Source of the DNA: Clostridiales bacterium
GTDB taxonomy: Bacteria; Bacillota; Clostridia; Christensenellales; Aristaeellaceae
NCBI GenBank assembly: GCA_015056155.1
Contig: SVGU01000015.1
Coordinates: 1-45,046, forward strand
Length of the DNA: 45,046 nt
Direction of reading: 5' to 3'
The translations under genes and the position numbers were made by a program. Below the pieces are notes generated by a model. That model was not told the DNA's origin, did no database searches, and saw nothing but the letters and a program-made list of their open reading frames with translations. Positions 16,596-25,443 of this stretch are shown here, one piece after another (positions within the stretch are counted from its first letter, which is position 1; each line of letters starts with the position of its first letter).

Positions 16596-17762
16596 ATGAT
16601 GAAGCGTATTTTCATTCTGTGCCTGACGGCAGTGCTGCTGCTGGGTGCGGCGGCAGCGGAAACGACCATGACCGCAGACAGCGTGCAGGTGCATGACGTA
16701 GCGCTGGACATGCTGGGCAGCACGCTGCACTATCCGCAGCTGACGGGTATTGCGGACGAGGCGGTGCAGAAGGCCGCGAACGACGCCATCATGACAGCCG
16801 GGCAGATCGAGAAGCGCATCAACCGCATGGCGGCGCTGCTCACATCGCCCGTAAAGCTGCAGGTCAGCTATGCCCATACCCTCGCCGGGAACGTGTTTTC
16901 CTGCGCCATCCTCGCCGACGGCGCGGTGGATACGACCCGCGCCACGCAGGTGTGGAGCACCGTGACCCTCGACCTGACCACGGGGGAAAGCATCCCGCTG
17001 GATGCGCTGTTCACCGACGCGGACGCCGCCCGGGCCCATATCGGGGAATACCTGACCGGTCAGGTCGCGCCGGAGCAGTCCGCCCACCTGGCCGCCGGAA
17101 ACCTGACGCCCCTGCCGGAAAGCTTTTCCGTCTCCCGGGAAGGGCTGACGCTGTATTACCCCATCGAGCAGTTCCGCACCCTGTCCGACCGCGCCGGCAC
17201 GGTGACGCTCCTGTGGACGGAAATGCGCGAATACCTCGACCTCAGCGAGGGCAGCGTGCTGTGCTCGCTGGGCGTTCCGGAGACGCTGCGCCTGAATGAT
17301 GCCCTCGCGCGCACGCACCTCACCGATGCGCTGTCCGCCGGCGGATTCCCCGGCGTCCCCGCCGTGATCGGCCAGTCCGTGAAGGAGCTGACCGACCGCT
17401 ATGCCCAATTGACCGACAACGAGCTGTGCGAGGCCGGCCGCATGTTCATCCTGGAGGACGGCGCATTCCGCGGCACATGGCTCATCACCGATGCGCTGAC
17501 GGACAGCTGGGACAAGAGCACCGTCAGCATCATCCGCACCGACCGGCTGAACCTGCACGGCCTGTGCACCGGCACGACCACCATGGCCGAATGGCGGCAG
17601 GCGCTGGGTACGCCGGACGCGACCGTCACGACCGGCGCAGCGCAGGCGGACAGCTGGCGCATCCTGCCCGGCACGAGCGATTATTACCTGCTGGGCGAAT
17701 ACCGGCTGCGGCTCCATGCCGACGAAAGCGGCGTGCTGCGCAGCGTGTTCCTGATGCAGTGA
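16596..17762 (+). CDS. Exported RsiV-like (DUF4163/DUF3298) protein
   Basis: A 388-aa exported protein. ATG 16596 (MMKR) follows CGGAGG at normal distance. Signal peptide about 1-20 (LLGAAAAE). Residues about 28-220 have the pattern of the DUF4163/DUF3298 pair known from RsiV anti-sigma factors and PdaC: LGSTLHYPQLTGIADEAVQKAAN, SYAHTLAGNVFSCAIL, TVTLDLTTGESIPLDALF, and LYYPIEQFRTLSDRAG. The C-terminal ~150 residues are not assigned. They include EWRQALGTPDATVTTG, a turn-rich piece also seen in secreted Clostridial proteins. There is no membrane anchor after the signal peptide and no sigma factor gene next to it, so an anti-sigma role is not supported; cell-envelope or lysozyme-related binding is possible. 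Confidence 0.7.
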   Translation: MMKRIFILCLTAVLLLGAAAAETTMTADSVQVHDVALDMLGSTLHYPQLTGIADEAVQKAANDAIMTAGQIEKRINRMAALLTSPVKLQVSYAHTLAGNVFSCAILADGAVDTTRATQVWSTVTLDLTTGESIPLDALFTDADAARAHIGEYLTGQVAPEQSAHLAAGNLTPLPESFSVSREGLTLYYPIEQFRTLSDRAGTVTLLWTEMREYLDLSEGSVLCSLGVPETLRLNDALARTHLTDALSAGGFPGVPAVIGQSVKELTDRYAQLTDNELCEAGRMFILEDGAFRGTWLITDALTDSWDKSTVSIIRTDRLNLHGLCTGTTTMAEWRQALGTPDATVTTGAAQADSWRILPGTSDYYLLGEYRLRLHADESGVLRSVFLMQ

Positions 17763-17785
17763 CCTGACAGACACATCCGGCATGC

Positions 17786-17804
17786 GAGGGGGGATCGCCC
17801 CCTC
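17786..17804 (+). terminator. Putative weak terminator after the RsiV-like gene
   Basis: Seven-pair stem GAGGGGG (17786-17792) / CCCCCTC (17798-17804) in the 117-base gap before ftsK. The following CTTGTC is a poor T-run, so it may only slow transcription. Confidence 0.35.
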
Positions 17805-17879
17805 CTTGTCATCCCTGCGGCAGAATAAAACGGTCTGCCCCGCACCAAAGCAAGCATATGTATTGAAACGGAGGATCGC

Positions 17880-20800
17880 ATGGCTCAAAACAAGAAACCA
17901 AAACAAGGGAAACGCGCCCCGGCTTATTCGGCGGACGGCATGGTCGTCAGCCTGATCGTGGGGCTGATCCTGATCGCACTGGGCGTGCTGATCCTGTTGT
18001 CCAACGTGCTGAGCCCGGAGATCGGGCAGGCGGAGATCTTCGCCCTCCTGCGCACGCTCAGCAGCGGCCTGGCCGGTTCGCTGGCCATCGCGCTGCCCAT
18101 CGTGCCCGTGTGGGGCGGCGTGCTGATCATCATGTCCACCCAGCGCAAGGCGCCCAAGCGGGAGTACATCCTCGGCTGCGTGCTGCTGCTGCTGATCCTG
18201 ACGACGGTGACGCTTTTCACCTTCATGAGCAGCGGAAGCTCGCTGATGGAGGCGATCCTCTCCGACGTCCGGCAGGATCACGTGGGCGAAGGGATGTCCT
18301 CCTTCCTGTCCGACGCCTTTGAGTACGGCAGCGGCAGCAAGCGCAACGACGGCCTCGCCATCGGCGGCGGCTTCCTGGGCATGCTGCTGGCATGGCCGCT
18401 GTGGAAGGGCTTCGGCGTCATCGGCGGCGGCGTGTTCACCATCCTGCTGGCGCTGGTGGTGTTCTGCTTCCTGATCCGCCTGGACGTGAAGGGCATTTCC
18501 GCCGCCCTGCAGCAAAAGCACGCCGACGCCCGGATCCGCCGGGAGGAGGAGCTGCTCAGGCAGCACGAGCAGGAGCTGATCTGGCAGCAGGAGCAGGCCG
18601 CCCGGCAGGAGCAGATCCGCATCCAGCAGGAGCAGATGCGGCAGCAGCAGATCCAGCGCATGCAGCAATCTCCCCCGCCCCAGCCGCAGCCCCAGCCCGA
18701 ACCCCTCGACCCCTGGAGCAGCATGATGCCCGCCGGCACCGCCAACTGGAACCAGACGCAGGGCCGCATGCAGCCCGTGCAACCCATGCAGGGACCGCGG
18801 GGATCGCAGCCCTCGCAGCCCGTGCAGCCCATGCAGGGACCGCAGGGATCGCAGCCCCCGCTGGTGCAGAAGGTCGAGCCCCGGTCGCAGAAGGCACAGA
18901 AGTCCCGCAAAAAGCCGCAGGTCGGCTTTGAACCTACCCCTGAAGAGATGGGGCAGTATTCCCCGCCCCAGTCCATGCCGGAGGTCCAGACGGACGCTCC
19001 GCGCCGCAAGAGCCTTTTCCGCCGCGAGGAGCCGGAAGCCACCGGCGAAAAGCCGCGCCGCAAGGGTATCTTCGACCGCCCGGTACAGGACGAACCCCTG
19101 CCCGGCGAGGCCACCCAGCCCACGCGCCGCGAGCCGCCGCGGGCCGCCGCTCCCGCACGTCCTGTGCGTCAGCAGGAGCCTGCGCCCGTGCAGCCCGTGA
19201 TCGCCCAGCCCGTCCCGGAGGAGGACGACTGGTACACCCAGGACGCGCCCCCGGTGCAGGAGGCTCCCTCCGACTGGGACGTGCCCGCACAGCCTGAACC
19301 GCCCGTCCGCGCCGAACAGCCCGCAGCCCAGGCTCCGGCAGCCCGCAGCCCCTTCCAGAAGCCCGCACAGGCGCCTGCCACCCAGCCGGACGATCCGCTG
19401 GACGCCCAGACCCCCGTGCGCGAGGGCAGCTTCATGGCGCGCCTCCGGGCCGCCAAGGCCGCCGCAGAAGGCCAGCAGGCGCCCGCCGCCGCGGAAGCTG
19501 CCCCGGCCCCGGCGCAGCCCCGCAAATCCCGCAAGGACACCCCCTCCGCCTGGAGCCAGCCGGATGCAGACGCCGGCAGCGCCTCCTGGCGTCCGGAAGG
19601 CGGCGCAGCGCGTCCCGCCCGCCCGGTCGCCCGCAGCGCCGCACAGCCTGCCCCCAAGCCCCAGCCCGCATGGGAGGATACGCCCCCGTGGGAGGATTTC
19701 CCCGGCAATGAGGAGCCGCAGCAGCCCGCCGCCCCCGTGCTCAGCCGCGAGACCCCGCAGGACAGCATGTGGCAGCCGGAGATCAAGACGCCGCCCCGCC
19801 GCAGCATGGCTTCCATGCCCGACGGCGCGCTGATGGAAACGGAGGAGGAGCGTCCCTACGTCTTCCCGACGATGGACCTGCTCAAGGCCCCCGAACCCCA
19901 GCGGGGCATCAGCGAGGAGGAGGACGCGCTGCGCTCCCGCCGCCTGGAAAACACACTGCAGTCCTTCCGCGTGCCCGCCAAGGTGCGCCACATCACCCAC
20001 GGCCCCGCCATCAGCCGGTTTGAGCTGGAGCTGGCCCCGGGCGTGAAGGTGTCGAAGGTCACGGACCTGAACCGCAACATCGCCATGAACATGGAGGTCA
20101 AGTCCGTCCGCATCGAGGCGCCCATCCCCGGCAAGTCCCTGGTCGGCGTGGAGGTGCCCAACCGCGAGCGCGCGACCGTCACCCTGCGCGAGGTACTGGA
20201 GTCCGAGCCGATGCGCAAGGCCACGAAGCCCCTCGTCGTCGCGCTGGGCAAGGACATCGCCGGTACGCCCATCGTCTGTGACCTGGCCAAGATGCCCCAC
20301 CTGCTCATCGCCGGCGCCACCGGCTCCGGTAAGTCGGTGTGCATCAACACCATCATCAACAGCCTGCTCTACCGCTGCAGCCCCAAGGAAGTGCGGCTGA
20401 TCCTCGTTGACCCCAAGGTCGTCGAGCTCCAGTGCTACAACGGCATCCCGCACCTGCTGGTGCCCGTGGTGTCGGATCCCCACAAGGCGTCCGGCGCGCT
20501 GGCATGGGCGGTGGGCGAGATGATGGACCGCTACAAGCGCTTCCAGGAGGCGGGCGTGCGCGCCATCGACGGCTACAACGAGCAGATGCCCGAGGACGAG
20601 AAGATGCCCCGCATCGTCATCGTCATCGACGAGCTGGCTGACCTGATGATGACCTGCAAGAAGGACGTCGAGGAGCGCATCTGCCGCCTCGCCCAGCTGG
20701 CCCGCGCGGCAGGCATCCACCTGATCGTCGCGACCCAGCGTCCCTCCGTAGACGTCATCACGGGCCTGATCAAGGCCAACATCCCCTCCCGTATCGCCTT

Positions 20801-21317
20801 CAAGGTGTCCTCCAACGTGGACAGCCGCACCATCCTCGACCGCATCGGCGCGGAGCAGCTGCTGGGCTACGGCGACATGCTCTACATGCCCACGGGCGAG
20901 TTCACGCCCATCCGCGTGCAGGGCTGCTTCCTCTCCGACCCGGAGGTCAACCGCATCACCGATTTCATCCGCGAAACCTGCCCGGCCTCCTACGACCCGG
21001 TCGTGCTGGAGGAGCTGGAGAAGCTCCAGAGCGACTCCGACACGGTGGTCATCCCCGATTCCGCCTCCGGCGACGACTACACCGGCGGCGACGGCAGCCT
21101 GCTGGCCCAGTGCATCGAGATGGCCGTCAACGACGGACAGGTTTCCACCTCCCTCATCCAGCGCCGCCTGAAGCTGGGCTACGCCCGCGCAGGCCGCCTC
21201 GTAGACGAGATGGAGAAGCGCGGCATCGTCTCCCAGAAGGACGGCGCCAAGCCCCGCATGTGCCTCATCTCCCGCGAGGAATTCGAAATGATGAAGGACT
21301 CCGGCCAGCTGGACTGA
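17880..21317 (+). CDS. ftsK: FtsK/SpoIIIE-family DNA translocase
   Basis: A 1145-aa motor that pumps chromosomal DNA through the division or sporulation septum. ATG 17880 follows GGAGG. The N-terminal part has about four membrane helices (residues about 18-200: VSLIVGLILIALGVLILLS and others). A coiled, Gln-rich stretch follows (about 205-265, EEELLRQHEQELIWQQEQ), then a Pro/Ala/Gln-rich linker to about 640. The motor holds alpha/beta domains with Walker A GATGSGKS (812-819) and Walker B IVIVIDELADLMM (D917, E918), plus VATQRPSVDVITG. The C-terminal winged helix (SLIQRRLKLGYARAGRLVDEME) is the gamma domain that reads KOPS/SRS sequences. SpoIIIE is usually about 790 aa; the extra length is in the linker. 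Whether it serves division or sporulation cannot be told here. Confidence 0.95.
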   Translation: MAQNKKPKQGKRAPAYSADGMVVSLIVGLILIALGVLILLSNVLSPEIGQAEIFALLRTLSSGLAGSLAIALPIVPVWGGVLIIMSTQRKAPKREYILGCVLLLLILTTVTLFTFMSSGSSLMEAILSDVRQDHVGEGMSSFLSDAFEYGSGSKRNDGLAIGGGFLGMLLAWPLWKGFGVIGGGVFTILLALVVFCFLIRLDVKGISAALQQKHADARIRREEELLRQHEQELIWQQEQAARQEQIRIQQEQMRQQQIQRMQQSPPPQPQPQPEPLDPWSSMMPAGTANWNQTQGRMQPVQPMQGPRGSQPSQPVQPMQGPQGSQPPLVQKVEPRSQKAQKSRKKPQVGFEPTPEEMGQYSPPQSMPEVQTDAPRRKSLFRREEPEATGEKPRRKGIFDRPVQDEPLPGEATQPTRREPPRAAAPARPVRQQEPAPVQPVIAQPVPEEDDWYTQDAPPVQEAPSDWDVPAQPEPPVRAEQPAAQAPAARSPFQKPAQAPATQPDDPLDAQTPVREGSFMARLRAAKAAAEGQQAPAAAEAAPAPAQPRKSRKDTPSAWSQPDADAGSASWRPEGGAARPARPVARSAAQPAPKPQPAWEDTPPWEDFPGNEEPQQPAAPVLSRETPQDSMWQPEIKTPPRRSMASMPDGALMETEEERPYVFPTMDLLKAPEPQRGISEEEDALRSRRLENTLQSFRVPAKVRHITHGPAISRFELELAPGVKVSKVTDLNRNIAMNMEVKSVRIEAPIPGKSLVGVEVPNRERATVTLREVLESEPMRKATKPLVVALGKDIAGTPIVCDLAKMPHLLIAGATGSGKSVCINTIINSLLYRCSPKEVRLILVDPKVVELQCYNGIPHLLVPVVSDPHKASGALAWAVGEMMDRYKRFQEAGVRAIDGYNEQMPEDEKMPRIVIVIDELADLMMTCKKDVEERICRLAQLARAAGIHLIVATQRPSVDVITGLIKANIPSRIAFKVSSNVDSRTILDRIGAEQLLGYGDMLYMPTGEFTPIRVQGCFLSDPEVNRITDFIRETCPASYDPVVLEELEKLQSDSDTVVIPDSASGDDYTGGDGSLLAQCIEMAVNDGQVSTSLIQRRLKLGYARAGRLVDEMEKRGIVSQKDGAKPRMCLISREEFEMMKDSGQLD
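18771..18860 (+). repeat. Two 45-bp tandem repeats in the ftsK linker
   Basis: Two consecutive 45-base units starting at 18771 and 18816 differ at a few positions. They encode 15-residue repeats of the type QPVQPMQGP(R/Q)GSQP(S/P). They sit in the disordered linker and look like a recent in-frame duplication. Confidence 0.85.
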
Positions 21318-21381
21318 CCGGAGCCCGGGGGGCATGCCTGGCCCGGCAACCCGCCTGTACCCGACCCAAGGGAGGGATCAT

Positions 21382-22500
21382 ATGGCCAACATGATGGATT
21401 ACCTTGTCTGGCGCGGCGACGTGCCGCTGGAGGTTTCCCCGTGGAACGACGTGGACAGCCTGATCGCCGCAACGCTGAGCTACATGACCTACCCTGCCGA
21501 ACCCACGCTGCTCGTGGACGCCGCCGCCAGCATGCCCCCGCCGCCGGAGATCGAGATCAACTTCATCAAGGAGGCACGCGCGCTCCTCTCCGCCGCCGGC
21601 ATGACCGGGCGCTTCAGCGGCCTGACGCTCCACCATGCGCAGGCGCAGACCGACCCCGACCGCGACATGCAGTTTGCCGCCGTCACCATCGACCTGCCCG
21701 GCGGGGTGCACTACGTCGCCTTCCGCGGCACGGACAACACCATCGTCGGCTGGCGCGAGGACTTCAACATGGCCTTCGAAAGCCCCGTTCCCGCCCAGAC
21801 AGCCGCCTCTGCCTATCTGACGCAGGTCGCCGCGGACACGGAAGGCCCGCTCATTCTGGGCGGACACAGCAAGGGCGGCAACCTCGCCGTCTATGCCGCC
21901 GCCCACGCCGACCCCGCCATTCAGGCGCGCATCCGCGCCATCTGTTCCTTCGACGGCCCCGGTCTGGACGACGCCACCATGGCCTCCGACGGCTATGCGG
22001 CCATCGCCCGGCGCATCCGCTCCTTCGTGCCCAAGTCCAGCGTCGTGGGGATGCTGCTGGCCTATCACCCGGAGTACACGGTCGTCAAGTCCGACGCGCT
22101 GGGGCTTTTGCAGCATGACACCTTCACCTGGCAGGTGCTGGGGACGCGGTTCATCGAGGCCCCCGAGGTGGATGTGGGCAGCCAGCTGGTCAACCAGACC
22201 GTGCACGCATGGCTCTCCCGCGTCACCCCCGACCAGCGCCGTCTCTTTGTGGATACCCTGTTCGACCTGCTGGAGGCCACCGGCGCCTCCACGATGAAGG
22301 AAATGATGACCGACGTGCCCGGCCGGGCCGCGGGGATCATCAAGGCCCTGCAGAAGGTCGATTTTGACACCGCCCGCATGATCGCGACACTGCTGGGGCA
22401 GTTCATGACCATCGGCGCACAGAACATACTCGGGCTGCTGCGCGCACGCCGCGCGGAGGAAACGCCCGCCATCACGGAAGGAGAAACCTCCAATGAATGA
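21382..22500 (+). CDS. Mbeg1-like (DUF2974) alpha/beta hydrolase
   Basis: A 372-aa protein of the Mbeg1-like/DUF2974 lipase-like family. ATG 21382 follows GGGAGGG; a longer frame from 21334 lacks a ribosome site. The opening MDYLVWRGDVPLEVSPWNDVDSLI is split as NMMDYLVWRGD and PWNDVDSLIAATLSY, both typical of the family. The nucleophile elbow is GGHSKGGN with S163. VAFRGTDNTIVGWREDF precedes it, as in Fungal-lipase-like folds. No signal peptide is visible, so it is likely cytoplasmic. The last ~90 residues (TPDQRRLFVDTLFDLL onward) are helical. It lies 64 bases after ftsK and its stop overlaps the next gene by 8 bases. The substrate is unknown. Confidence 0.85.
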   Translation: MANMMDYLVWRGDVPLEVSPWNDVDSLIAATLSYMTYPAEPTLLVDAAASMPPPPEIEINFIKEARALLSAAGMTGRFSGLTLHHAQAQTDPDRDMQFAAVTIDLPGGVHYVAFRGTDNTIVGWREDFNMAFESPVPAQTAASAYLTQVAADTEGPLILGGHSKGGNLAVYAAAHADPAIQARIRAICSFDGPGLDDATMASDGYAAIARRIRSFVPKSSVVGMLLAYHPEYTVVKSDALGLLQHDTFTWQVLGTRFIEAPEVDVGSQLVNQTVHAWLSRVTPDQRRLFVDTLFDLLEATGASTMKEMMTDVPGRAAGIIKALQKVDFDTARMIATLLGQFMTIGAQNILGLLRARRAEETPAITEGETSNE

Positions 22501-23050
22501 GATGACCGAACTGAAGAACGAGATCTATGCCGCCCTTGACGCGGCGGTGGACGCGCTGTGCAAGGCCGGAAACATCCAGCCCGGCGGCGTGATCGTGCTG
22601 GGCTGCTCCACGAGCGAGGTGGCCGGTGCGCGCATCGGCAAGGGCAGCGTGCCGGAGCTGGGCGAGATCATCGCGGAGGCGATGCTGTCCGCCTGCCGCG
22701 CCCGCAGCGTGCATGCGGCCTTCCAGTGCTGCGAGCACCTGAACCGCTCCATCGTGATGGAAGAGGCGGTGCTGCGCAGCCGCTGCCTGATGCAGGTGAA
22801 TGCGGTGCCCCAGCCCAAGGCCGGCGGCAGCGTCCCTGCGGCGGCGTGGAAGCGCCTGACCAGGCCCGCCCTGGCCGCCTTCATCCAGGCAGACGCCGCC
22901 ATCGACGTCGGCGACACCCTCGTGGGCATGCACATCCGCCCCGTGGCGGTGCCCCTGCGCATCGAGTACGACCACATCGGCCACGCCAACCTCGTCATGG
23001 CGTACAGCCGCCTGCCCTACATCGGCGGCAGCCGCGCGGTGTATGAGTAA
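22493..23050 (+). CDS. UPF0340 (YwlG/DUF436) family protein
   Basis: A 185-aa cytoplasmic protein of the UPF0340 family, conserved in Firmicutes with unknown function. ATG 22493 overlaps the end of the hydrolase gene, with AAGGAG upstream. Characteristic segments are VIVLGCSTSEVAGARIGKGS, FQCCEHLNRSIVMEEAV, DAAIDVGDTLVGMHIRPVAVP and IGHANLVMAYSRLPYIGG. Length and order agree with the family over the whole protein. Overlaps on both sides show translational coupling with the hydrolase and the membrane protein. Confidence 0.9.
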   Translation: MNEMTELKNEIYAALDAAVDALCKAGNIQPGGVIVLGCSTSEVAGARIGKGSVPELGEIIAEAMLSACRARSVHAAFQCCEHLNRSIVMEEAVLRSRCLMQVNAVPQPKAGGSVPAAAWKRLTRPALAAFIQADAAIDVGDTLVGMHIRPVAVPLRIEYDHIGHANLVMAYSRLPYIGGSRAVYE

Positions 23051-23633
23051 GCCCCCGCTGCAAAATGCCTTCCGGCATGCGACCCACGCGGCGCTGCTGA
23101 CGCTGGCGCTGGCTGCCGTCTGGCTTGCCGTCCGGAGCGGGGCGCTGCCGGACGGAACCGCGCTGCTCATCAGCGGCGTCCTGTTCGGCTTGAGCGGCCT
23201 CGTCGCCCTTGCCGCCGTGTTCCTCACGCCGGAGCTGCCGAGGCTGCCACGCGAGCTGGGCCGCACGCCCGCATATTACGAGCTGTGGGCCGTGCTGCTG
23301 TTCTACCTCTGCAACGTCTTCCTGCTGGCGATGGACTATGTGTATCTGACCGACGGCCAGCCTGTCCGCTGGGCAGGAGCCGGCGGCGTCCTGTCCGTCT
23401 TCGCCGCGTGCCTCGCCGTGGCCAACCAGCGCATGTGCATCTGCTGGAATGCCGGAGGCTTTGTGCTTCGAACGGCACTGGGGAATACGCACCGCTTCAG
23501 CTGGAGCGACCTGACCGGCCACAGCACCTACAAAGGAACGCTGTATCTGCGTGCCGCCGGCCGCTCCTATGTCGTCAATCTGGGCGTCTCGCAGATCCCG
23601 CGCTTCCTGTATTCCGCCCGCAGCCCGCATTAA
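23043..23633 (+). CDS. Small integral membrane protein, function unknown
   Basis: A 196-aa protein that I do not recognise. ATG 23043 overlaps the UPF0340 stop by 8 bases. Four hydrophobic segments are visible: about 14-31 (AALLTLALAAVWLAV), 40-62 (LLISGVLFGLSGLVALAAVF), 80-98 (LWAVLLFYLCNVFLLAM) and 108-127 (GGVLSVFAACLAVAN). The C-terminal ~65 residues (CWNAGGFVLRTALGNTHRFSW..) have the strand pattern of a PH-like 'bPH' domain, in which a Trp-Asn-Ala-Gly-Gly-Phe phrase is typical. It is the last gene of the plus-strand group and is followed directly by a terminator. Confidence 0.7.
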   Translation: MSKPPLQNAFRHATHAALLTLALAAVWLAVRSGALPDGTALLISGVLFGLSGLVALAAVFLTPELPRLPRELGRTPAYYELWAVLLFYLCNVFLLAMDYVYLTDGQPVRWAGAGGVLSVFAACLAVANQRMCICWNAGGFVLRTALGNTHRFSWSDLTGHSTYKGTLYLRAAGRSYVVNLGVSQIPRFLYSARSPH

Positions 23634-23645
23634 ATCCAAAACAGC

Positions 23646-23690
23646 AAAGAGCGAGCCCGCATCCATCCCGATGCAGGCCCGCTCTTTTTT
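23646..23690. terminator. Bidirectional terminator between convergent genes
   Basis: Stem AAAGAGCG..GCCCGCATC pairs with GATGC..GGC..CGCTCTTTTTT across 23646-23690. It ends in six T on the plus strand and has a shorter T-rich tail on the minus strand (GCTCTTT). The last T belongs to the stop codon of the minus-strand gene. Confidence 0.8.
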
Positions 23691-24166
23691 CAGTTGCTCT
23701 GGCTCGCCTTCACGCAGTCGATCGTCAGCACGATCGCCAGCGCCAGCAGCTCATCCGCCGGGTCAGCCACGTCCAGCTCATAGCTGTCGCCCCAGGTCAT
23801 CCACTCCTTGGAGATCCGCACGACCGGGCCGCGGGACTGGCTGCTGACCTCGTAGTCATGCGCCCACCAGTCGCCCTCCACCGTCCAGTCCGGGCCGATG
23901 ATCTCGTATTTCGGGTGGAACCAGCTGAACTTCTGGTGCACCTCCGCCGCATGGCTGCCCATGATGTGCACATGGTAGCGGGGCATCCATGACCAGACCT
24001 CCTGCGCGATGTAGACCACCTCGCGGCCGTCCATGTCACGGACATGCAGCTTCCGGCCGATGGACATGATCTCGCCCTCCACAGTGTAGCGGTCGTTGCC
24101 GTCCGCGTCCTTGACCGTGAAGCGATCCTTCCACGACCATACCTTCTGCTTGATATACAGCTTCAT
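23690..24166 (-). CDS. LURP-one-related family protein
   Basis: A 158-aa cytoplasmic protein of the LURP-one-related (tubby-like/scramblase superfamily) group. ATG 24166 follows TAAGGAG. The opening KLYIKQKVWSWKDRFTVKD, then GEIMSIGRKLHVRDMDGREV, WMPRYHVHIMGSHAAEVHQKF, and the closing YELDVADPADELLALAIVLTIDCV, are typical of the bacterial members. The family forms a 12-strand barrel around a hydrophobic helix, here the last ~20 residues. It lies 11 bases downstream of the EAL gene and is probably co-transcribed. Function in bacteria is not known; membrane-lipid binding is suggested by the superfamily. Confidence 0.88.
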   Translation of the reverse strand: MKLYIKQKVWSWKDRFTVKDADGNDRYTVEGEIMSIGRKLHVRDMDGREVVYIAQEVWSWMPRYHVHIMGSHAAEVHQKFSWFHPKYEIIGPDWTVEGDWWAHDYEVSSQSRGPVVRISKEWMTWGDSYELDVADPADELLALAIVLTIDCVKASQSN

Positions 24167-24177
24167 TCGTGCGCTCC

Positions 24178-25362
24178 TTATGCCAGGGTCTGGCTCATGG
24201 CGATGACCAGCACATCATCCGTGGAGGGGTTGGTGACGAAGTAGTCCACCGTTTCCACCAGGCGGTAAATACCGTCGTCGCCAAGCTGGCGCGTCACGAC
24301 GCGGACGCTTTCCTTCCCCTGCGCGAAGGCCTGCAGCAGGTTCTCGCGGCAGAAGGTGGTGCGGAAGCGCATCTGATCCTCTGCATGCATGGTGATCGCG
24401 CCGCCCTCGATCAGTTCGTCAAACACACCCGCCGCCGGGCAGGTATGCGTGGTGAAGCTGTCGTAGGCCATCATGTAGTAGCTGTTGCGGGTGATATTCG
24501 CCAGGATAATGAGCGGGAACCGCTTGAAGATCGCCTCAGCCAGCAGGTTCATCGCGCTGGCGCTGGACTGCATCAGCAGCACGTCGCCGCTGTCGGGGTT
24601 GGGCTCGGCGCACAGACGGGCGTACTCCTCCTCCGGCATGGGCTTGGCCATCAGGAAGCCCTGCACGCGCTTGCAGCCGCTGGTGCGCAGGAAGTTCAGC
24701 TGCTCCTCCGTTTCCACGCCCTCGGCGATGGTGGTCATGTTCAGCCGGTGGGCAAAGGAGATGATGCTCTCGAGCATCACGCGCTCCCGCTCGCTTTCGC
24801 AGTTGCTGGACAGCAGATTGCGGTCCAGCTTGAGCACGTTGACGGGCACGTCCTTGAGGAACGCGAGGGAGGACAGGCTGGAGCCGAAGTCGTCCATGGC
24901 CACCTGGAAGCCCGCCGCCTTGACCGCGTTCACCCAGTCCACCACGTCCGGGCCGTGCGCCACCGCCGCGGATTCGGTGATCTCCACGCTGATCAGCTTG
25001 TGGGGCAGCTCATGCTCGTCCACCACGGCGCACAAGCGATCCAGGAACTGCGGATCGTGGAAGTGCCAGCGGGAGAAATTGACCGCAATGCGACGGCGCT
25101 GAGCCACCGGCTGACGGCACAGGAACGCACAGGCCTCCCGAAGCATATACCAGTCCAGTTGGCAAATGGCGTCCGTGCGCTCCATCACGGGCACAAAATG
25201 ACCCGGGGAGAGCACGGTACCGTCCGGCAAGATCCAGCGTGCCAGCGCCTCGACGCTCTTGAGCTTGTTCGTCAGCACATCATACTGCGGCTGATAGTAC
25301 GCCTTGATCTCGCCGCGGGCCATCGCCTGCAGCACGTCCTGAACGGTGATCCTCGTATCCAT
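24178..25362 (-). CDS. EAL-domain c-di-GMP phosphodiesterase with C-terminal PAS-like domain
   Basis: A 394-aa cytoplasmic protein expected to hydrolyse cyclic di-GMP to pGpG. ATG 25362 gives a short lead into the EAL domain; the site before it (GCGAGGCG) is only fair. The EAL domain (about 12-250) has E38-A-L, the metal ligands in AVNFSRWHF and SVEITES, DDFG at 157-160, the lysine in LKLDR, AEGVET and VQGFLMAKPMP, so it looks catalytically complete. Residues about 275-394 (LIILANITRNSYYMMAYDSF .. VETVDYFVTNPSTDDVLVIAM) resemble the PAS-like domain that accompanies GGDEF/EAL proteins of gut Clostridia. There is no membrane segment. It precedes the LURP-one gene by 11 bases. Confidence 0.9.
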   Translation of the reverse strand: MDTRITVQDVLQAMARGEIKAYYQPQYDVLTNKLKSVEALARWILPDGTVLSPGHFVPVMERTDAICQLDWYMLREACAFLCRQPVAQRRRIAVNFSRWHFHDPQFLDRLCAVVDEHELPHKLISVEITESAAVAHGPDVVDWVNAVKAAGFQVAMDDFGSSLSSLAFLKDVPVNVLKLDRNLLSSNCESERERVMLESIISFAHRLNMTTIAEGVETEEQLNFLRTSGCKRVQGFLMAKPMPEEEYARLCAEPNPDSGDVLLMQSSASAMNLLAEAIFKRFPLIILANITRNSYYMMAYDSFTTHTCPAAGVFDELIEGGAITMHAEDQMRFRTTFCRENLLQAFAQGKESVRVVTRQLGDDGIYRLVETVDYFVTNPSTDDVLVIAMSQTLA

Positions 25363-25399
25363 ACGATCGCCTCGCAATTCTATCCGGCTGTCGGAACTT

Positions 25400-25436
25400 C
25401 CGGGCGGCACAGACGCGTTTCATCCGCGCCGCCCGG
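25400..25436 (-). terminator. Putative terminator after the alpha-xylosidase gene
   Basis: Perfect nine-pair stem CCGGGCGGC (25400-25408) / GCCGCCCGG (25428-25436), 8 bases after the GH31 stop. The T-run on the minus strand is weak (AAGTTCC). Confidence 0.5.
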
Positions 25437-25443
25437 TCGTGCA

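Noticed and set aside
16596..17762. Anti-sigma factor RsiV
   Set aside because: No membrane segment after the signal peptide, no cytoplasmic anti-sigma domain and no sigma factor gene adjacent; only the extracellular domain pair matches.
16422..21335. A 1637-codon open frame on the minus strand
   Set aside because: It is the antisense shadow of ftsK and the RsiV-like gene; low-complexity Gly/Arg/Leu/His composition and no ribosome site.
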